Shown here: positions 58,129 to 64,000 of the stretch, piece by piece
Numbering within the stretch: position 1 is the first letter of the stretch
Layout: every line of letters begins with the position of its first letter
Assembly (NCBI GenBank): GCA_942159475.1
Contig: OW804094.1
Location: 55,424,966-55,488,965 of the forward strand
Length of the DNA: 64,000 nucleotides
Source of the DNA: Sthenelais limicola
Lineage: Eukaryota > Annelida > Polychaeta > Phyllodocida > Sigalionidae
Reading direction: 5' to 3'
Position numbers and translations under genes: made by a program
Notes under the pieces: model-generated
The model's input: the letters and a program-made list of their open reading frames with translations, nothing else
The model's database searches: none
What the model was told of the DNA's origin: nothing

Positions 58129-58363
58129 GGGTCAGATTCTCAGAAAATGTACAATTGGCAGATCAACACATTTAGTAAATTCGGCTAAATTAGACCGAAA
58201 AATCGTCACCACTAGGTATATCTGAGTATATCTAATATTGCCTTGATTCAAACAATTAGTTAGGTTATGTTGAACTGTATTTTGAACCTGATTTCTGTCT
58301 TAAATTTGGGTTATTTGAGAGGATTGGTGAAGGTGAATTGTACATTTTCAGAAAATTTGACCC
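58129..58363 (+). mobile_element. MITE family 1, copy 3 (best preserved, 235 bp)
   Basis: The left end GGGTCAGATTCTCAGAAAAT and the right end, reverse complement GGGTCAAATTTTCTGAAAAT, continue into TGTACAATT on both sides, giving 29-bp inverted ends with three mismatches. ATAT flanks both sides (58125-58128 and 58364-58367). The interior is non-coding. Related copies are at 7480-7628 (opposite strand) and 54654-54829. Confidence 0.8.
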
Positions 58364-58369
58364 ATATAG

Positions 58370-61300
58370 CATGACCCATCAGCAATATGATGTGTGTACT
58401 ATACTGTTAGGCTGGACCTATATCGTCAACGACAGTATAACCCATCAAATTAGAATTAAGTGTTGGAAAGCCTCCCTTGTTGGCGATCTATCCCTACGAC
58501 ATAGCTCGTGGGTGGTTAATAACAGGCAATCAACAAGCAGTTTTGTACAAATACAAATATTTCCGCGACGTCACAAGCAGTACGATTCATCAATTCTTTA
58601 TAATCATCAAGAACCGGTCGGCCTGGTGGTTCTTGAGGCATTTTGATTTTGGTCAGCACACTCTCTGGCTGTGATTCATGTTCCTGCCTGGCCACATGTT
58701 TCTTTAATTAATGATATGTGCTACAGAGTGTATATATATTAGGTAAGGATAGGCGGATAACCAAAACATACAAAAAAGTAGCACCTTGAATGAATTAAAA
58801 TTCATTGGACACAATTAATTCCAATTGACATCGAAACGCAGAAAGAATGATTTTATTGATCGGTAGAAATGAATAATGTTTGGAGATTTGATATAGTGAT
58901 GTATTGATATACTTTGTTTATAATAAAGCAACGCCCGAAAACAATTTACCTGAGATCGTATTAAATATTATATAGGCCTCTAATGAATCAAAGAAAAGAG
59001 AGCTGCAATAACATACTCTCCAAATGAAGGCCATACCACACATTTCTTCTGAGCACGTTCATTGCAAGGTGCAACCCGACGGACGGTATATATTCCAGTC
59101 ATATTTCCACAGTGGGAATCATTCATGTGTTCGTATGTGTGCTTGTAATCTAATCCATAGACGCGGTAAATATATGAGAAGGAAGATATGCATTTCTGTA
59201 TAAATAAGTGGCCGTTTGCATAGCAAAGTCTTCAAGCTTGAATAATAATAGCTGAACAACATTCCAGGGAACAGAAACACACAAACAGGAATACAACGTG
59301 TCTTTTGGTGCTGACGATGAAAGGCGAAGAAAGGGATGAAAGGAAATTCATAATCATTTTCGAAAGCGAGCGCACACGTTTTGGTCCAATAGCGCCTTTA
59401 AGAGAAATATTGACAAATGAGTATTTAGGGGTATATATGAGCATTTCGGCCACTGGGTGTAAAGCTGATTAACATTCATTATTAAGAGGAAAAGAATAAC
59501 TTTTAATGTCAAAAGAAAACAAGCACCCTCCAATCTATCACAATCGACCGTCGACTAATTTATTTTATGGGAGGGAATCCATTGCCCAATACGTGTCGTC
59601 ATGATGAACACCATTTGATAAACAAACAGTAACACATACAGGCTAATGGATAGTTAGTTGGATGGATAGACAGACAAGCAGTCAATTTGTCTTCCCTTTG
59701 GAAGACATTTTTCCCTGGTACCTTTTCTTCCTAGGAAGTGATACATAATTCAGGTTGTAACATTCTCCATTTGCTATGTTCAGGCAGCCGTTTTCAGTAT
59801 TTACAGACCCTGTGTAGTTCATTAAATATAACACGAATATTTTAGAAGACAACTGATCTATCCGGTCGGTTTGTTTTCTCCTTCGTTGTGTCTTTATTTT
59901 CCTATTATATCATCATCTTTGTTTCAATGGCATCACTTCTATCAACCTCTAAGTTATTTCAAATATAACTTGCAAAATGAGGGATTGTAAAATGAGGTCC
60001 CCATTTGGCTCTCATTGATTATTTTGAGATACCAAACTTTGAAGGGCTGTAATGAGTACCGTGACCCATTGATTTTTTTCCATTTTTATGACCAGAAACA
60101 CTTTAAAAATCAAATCCCAAAGTTTCAGAAAAATGACATTTATTTTCATTTTCCACTAGATAGTAGCGTTTGCCTTTAATACGCGGTGATACCCTGGTTT
60201 AATGGGTGAACATGATGAAATATCACTTTGAATATATACTTTGTATCCACCTTGGCAAACAAAGGAATCAGATCGCAAGGCTTTGATAGAAAATACTTCA
60301 TTTATCATGCAGCACCATATTCTATTGCCTAGAATATCCCTAAATGCTACACACTTTCCTGTTTTTAGAATTCCAACCCGCTCCATCATCATATAACAAG
60401 AGCAGGTAAAGATTGAGGGGGGGGGGGGTAAGTATGCTGATGGCAGGGCAAATCTTAATATCCAGCTATCCATAATGATCACCAGGAAAGAACAACTAAG
60501 AAATGATGACTGGGAATCTGTCGTCAGGAATAATTTGGATGAGTTGGCCAGTTGAGTTGGAATAAATCAGCGGCAGCTGCGACTGCGGTTAACGCATAGA
60601 GATATGATGGCCATAAAGATTTAGAAAACACGACAGCCAGGATGACCGATAACCATTTGCCTCTGATTAAGATTTTTTGCGGGAAAGATTTCCAGCAATG
60701 GAGTGGAGGCAACGGATTGCGGACAAGGTGGGAGGGACAGAAAAGCGAGTGAGAAGTTAGGACTCTACTTGAAATCCAACTACGGATGCCCGGGGACAAA
60801 TCGGTCATTGAAGACACTTCTTTGCCATAACTGAAATATCGGCCATCGTGCATTTAAATTTAAGTATAATAGGTCGTGGTAAACTAACACAAACGAGAGG
60901 ATTATGCTAAAAATATGGAGGGGCTGACCAACAAAATATGGAGGAGTGAGGAGAAAGAACGTAAAGGATACCTAGCCCCTAGGTCCCCCCCCCCCCCAAA
61001 AAAAAATAGGTGTGTTACGAGCGCCGCTTAAAAAAGCAAGAGGTAACTGGATCTAAAACAAGGGCTACAAAGGGCAGAAAAATGTCCCAAGCAGAGTACA
61101 CTGCCAGTGTTGGTACAACCAACGAAAGGTATTAATATAGGAACTATCCAAGCTTTACACGAAATTGTAATCATAAAAATTGTCATTTTTGGTCCGAACA
61201 GACACCACTTTTACTGTTATAATCGTTTGGATCGCATTTTAAAAAAAATATATGTCATGTTGAATAAAGATCCGATGTTGGACAAAAAAAGAAGAAAACA

Positions 61301-62690
61301 GATACGGGTAGGCCTGATGAGTATCGTGATAACATCTTGGCTTCTGTTCGAGTAATTTATAGCAGAGATGTGTTTTCTGGATGAATATTGACATTTGCTA
61401 AATAATTAAAATAGTTGAAACGTTGAAAATAAAAACCAACAAACTTTAAAAAAAGGTACAAAGGATGGCATCTTACACCAACATCGCCAGTACTAAATTT
61501 TCAAAGATAGTAGAACTGTGCAAAATATTAGCGGGGGAAAGTGTCTTGTATGAGAGAAGAACGCCCGACCATGGTCATTTCTCTGATGAAATGAACAAGC
61601 TGTATACGGTATATATATAATCTCCATAGAAATAGTCATGTTTTTTGAAAAGACGGAAACCTGAGTAAAGCTCAAGGAAACAAGTATAAATACACGAATT
61701 TCATACCAGCTTAGGAGAGAGGAGCCACTATATGCTAACATACATTCTGCCCCAGGGGAATCAGAGACTTGAGAAAGAGTCATGCAGGGAGTGAAGAAAT
61801 ATTGTGTCAGAAAGAGTTTGCAATATCAAGCATTTCATATCGCACCACAGGCAATTCTAACTGTACTCGTTTCTCTTTTACTTCTATCCCTGTGCAGAAC
61901 CTCTCCTTTCACTGACATAACATATAAGACGTTGCTGTTCGTGACAGAGCCAAAGATGATCTCTCTATAAGTATTACGTAAAACGTCAAAAATATCTATC
62001 TGGCATCAAAGTCAAAGCAGGTGGTGGGAAGACCGCCTATTGGTGATGCCATATCAATGTATGCCTAACAAATAAATAAATTAAAAAAAAGAAGTCGCCT
62101 AGGGTCGTTTTCATTTCGCAGTTTACTACAGTGACAATGTGGGATACGAAAGTTTCACTTTCAGGTTTGAAGCCCCAACCTTATGATACTTATCTACATA
62201 TAACTCCCTTGCAATATGGCAACTTCTTTTACAAAGTGGTGAGAGCATTACGACGACTCTTTAGAAATTGAGGTCCAAGTCATCAAAATGTAAGAGCAAA
62301 AGAGAAAACTAATACCCATGATAGAGAGGTAAAGACAGTCGCTTACAAAATAAGGGAATGTACCATGTAATCTCAAGACATACTTATAATGCTAACCATA
62401 ATATCAAGGTATAATACTTAAATAATAATTTAGAAAAATGTGATGAATGTAGACTTTAAGAATATTCAACATGGCTGCTTATACAAACCATATGCCTATC
62501 ATTTAAATCTCACAGCACCTTAATACAGGGTCAATATCCTTCAAGAAACATTTTGTTAACAAAAACATTCATATACCAATGAATTTTGAATAATTTAATA
62601 ATTTAAAACAGAAATAATGTAACCTTTTCAAAACTTATGAACAAAATTTCTCCTAAGGGACTGTTCATTTTTAACCACTGGAGGGGGAGA
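58370..62690. other. Unassigned stretch
   Basis: No gene supported. Short homopolymers occur at about 60418-60428 (G) and 60986-60997 (C). Frames such as 60156-60482 minus and 61107-61355 plus have no recognised motif. Confidence 0.4.
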
Positions 62691-62702
62691 GGAGAATTTT
62701 CA

Positions 62703-62840
62703 GGGGGGGGGGGGGGTCATCTTTTTTTGCACAGACCCTGAAGGGGGGTCATCTTTTTTTGCAGACTCTGAAGGTGGGGGAGGCACCTTTTTTACACAGA
62801 CTTAAAGGGGGGGGGGCACTTTTTTGCACCAACTCTGAAG
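62703..62840. repeat. G-rich minisatellite, four units
   Basis: Units of about 31-39 bp repeat the theme G-run, TCATCTTTTTTTGCACAGAC (or CACCTTTTTT variants), then TCTGAAG. Approximate units are 62703-62741, 62742-62772, 62773-62806 and 62807-62840, with increasing divergence. Confidence 0.8.
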
Positions 62841-62891
62841 GGAAGCGCCATTTATACTTGCATAAACCTTGGTGAAACCTGGGTCATGAAA

Positions 62892-62929
62892 GTATCTCAA
62901 TCATAAAATTGTATCTCAATCATAAAATT
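62892..62929. repeat. Exact 19-bp tandem duplication
   Basis: GTATCTCAATCATAAAATT occurs twice, head to tail, with no mismatch. Confidence 0.9.
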
Positions 62930-62959
62930 CTCTGGTATTTGGACATCTTTATTTTAATT

Positions 62960-63705
62960 CTATCCATCAAGCAGACTGTTCTCTATGGCAGTCAGCAAGC
63001 ATCTGACCTGTGATGGTCTGGGAGCATGGGAGAGTTGTGGTTTGTAGCACAACTCTAGTGTAGCTGGTGGTCTATGCTAGATGAGAGGAAGTGTGCAGAA
63101 AGAGTGCAAATCTTATTCATCACTTGTGCTATTTCTGGGTCCCTTGTTCGCCTCTTGTTGATGAAAGACATGGCTGTTTTGTCACCAGAATAGACCATTA
63201 CTTGTCTATTTATCGAGGTTGGGCTAAAACGATGGCAGGTTGGCTCAAGAATTGCTACATTTTTGTATATGACATACTTGTCAGTGATATCTGGCTGCCC
63301 TGCCCATGAGACATACACCCACTCCCCATCATACACAAATCCCCTGCTGCCCCACAAGCATCCAATACCACCAGGGTCTCAATTTTTTAGTCAATTATTG
63401 GTAAGGAGCCATCGAATTTGCAACTTTAATCTATCCACCAAAGCATGTCAGATTTCAGGCCGGCCATTAATCTACAGCTGTGATTAGCCCCCTTGAGGAT
63501 TCTAATATGGTTATATAAATTGTCCAAGTAGCGTCTGACTGGACCACTCTGCAAGCCCAATGAGAATTTCATGTAACCTGGTGCAGCTGCCTCTTTAAAA
63601 AGCTTTGCCACATACTTGCTCAACATGTCCACTGTGCTGATGACTTTATATAAGGGTAACGCCAAGGTTCTGGTTCTGGCATTTATTTCCATCCCCAGGA
63701 AACCC
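62960..63705 (-). mobile_element. Second DIRS-type element fragment, minus strand
   Basis: The frame 63692-63426, preceded in frame by GFL (GFLGMEINARTRTLALPLYK), and ending in SCRLMAGLKSDMLWWID, corresponds to the end of the DIRS RT thumb. After a frameshift, 63357-63055 gives RNase H-like GEWVYVSWAGQPDI, VMVYSGDKTAMSFINKRRTR and NKICTLSAHF. The residue pattern is that of the DIRS RNase H region, and it differs clearly from the 40-kb copy. A stop lies just before GFLG, and the sequence to the right (63706-64000) is not RT-like, so the fragment is 5'-truncated. No recombinase is visible to the left. Confidence 0.75.
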
Positions 63706-64000
63706 TAGAATTGGTTGTCCCAAGTCAGTTAAGGTAGTAGTGGAGTGTCTGTAGTAAAACTAACTAATATTATTAAGTAATAAAAGAATTACTTTGACTG
63801 TATTCCTATCGTAATGTTCCGCCGAAAGCTATGCCTGGTTCGAGTCCACTAACCTGGCGGTCCGAGTCCACTAACCCCCTGGTCCGACCATATCTGGCCC
63901 GACCATATCTGGCCCGACCATACCACAGTCTGAGCCCGGTGCTGTCTGTTTTTTCCAGACCCCTTTCAGTTGACTTGTGCCGGTAGGACGATAATAGGGT
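63706..64000. other. Window end, with short tandem repeats at 63841-63922
   Basis: CGAGTCCACTAACC occurs at 63841-63854 and 63863-63876 (period 22). CGACCATATCTGGCC occurs twice and a partial third time from 63885 to 63922 (period 15). No gene. Confidence 0.75.

Overview
The window is AT-rich, low-gene-density eukaryotic genomic DNA. Homopolymer G/C runs, microsatellites, several classes of decayed transposable elements and the very frequent octamer TAGGCCTA (and variants) suggest a marine invertebrate, most likely a deuterostome such as an echinoderm. That taxonomic call is inference from composition and repeat style; no rRNA, mitochondrial or marker gene is present to prove it. There are no operons, tRNAs, rRNAs, CRISPR arrays or prokaryotic genes that I can support.

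One cellular gene is clear: the first coding exon of a ZSWIM4/5/6-like SWIM zinc-finger protein on the minus strand (30925-31291). It ends in a consensus splice donor. Its upstream side carries an NRF1-type palindrome, a second NRF1-like site and two adjacent kappaB-type sites. Transcription runs leftwards, so positions 1-30924 are probably the large first intron; I found no second exon there. That putative intron holds candidate regulatory clusters: a perfect inverted nuclear-receptor element at 1194-1208, a CRE plus CCAAT box at 19921-19953, and a CACGTG palindrome with two MEF2 sites at 21703-21820. It also holds simple-sequence tracts, two MITE-like elements, and a 32-nt exact copy of part of the ZSWIM exon.

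The middle (about 32.6-46.1 kb) is a transposon graveyard. In order it contains a TIR element (32.6-33.1 kb), a nearly full but frameshifted non-LTR retrotransposon on the minus strand (about 34.0-39.1 kb), a 5'-truncated second LINE on the plus strand (39.4-40.0 kb), a decayed DIRS-type tyrosine-recombinase retrotransposon (40.0-42.1 kb), a truncated Ty3/Gypsy gag-pol fragment joined directly to it (42.13-44.58 kb), and a probable LINE 3' remnant. The most unusual feature is that the first open reading frame of the minus-strand LINE reads as a NADAR (YbiA-like) domain, a fold known from nucleotide and nucleobase glycosidases. I do not know of a described non-LTR element carrying this domain.

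The right part (46-64 kb) is mostly unassigned. It has a TAA-flanked Harbinger-like MITE (49164-49574) and a CpG-rich probable promoter at 49.95-50.12 kb with an ETS/CRE composite, two RFX X-box palindromes, a YY1 site and a GC box. It also has a 1.83-kb hAT-like TIR element (53133-54966) containing a smaller MITE, a GTCA-rich minisatellite, a G-rich minisatellite, and a second minus-strand DIRS fragment (62.96-63.70 kb) near the window end.

All coding mobile elements seen here carry stops, frameshifts or deletions and look inactive.
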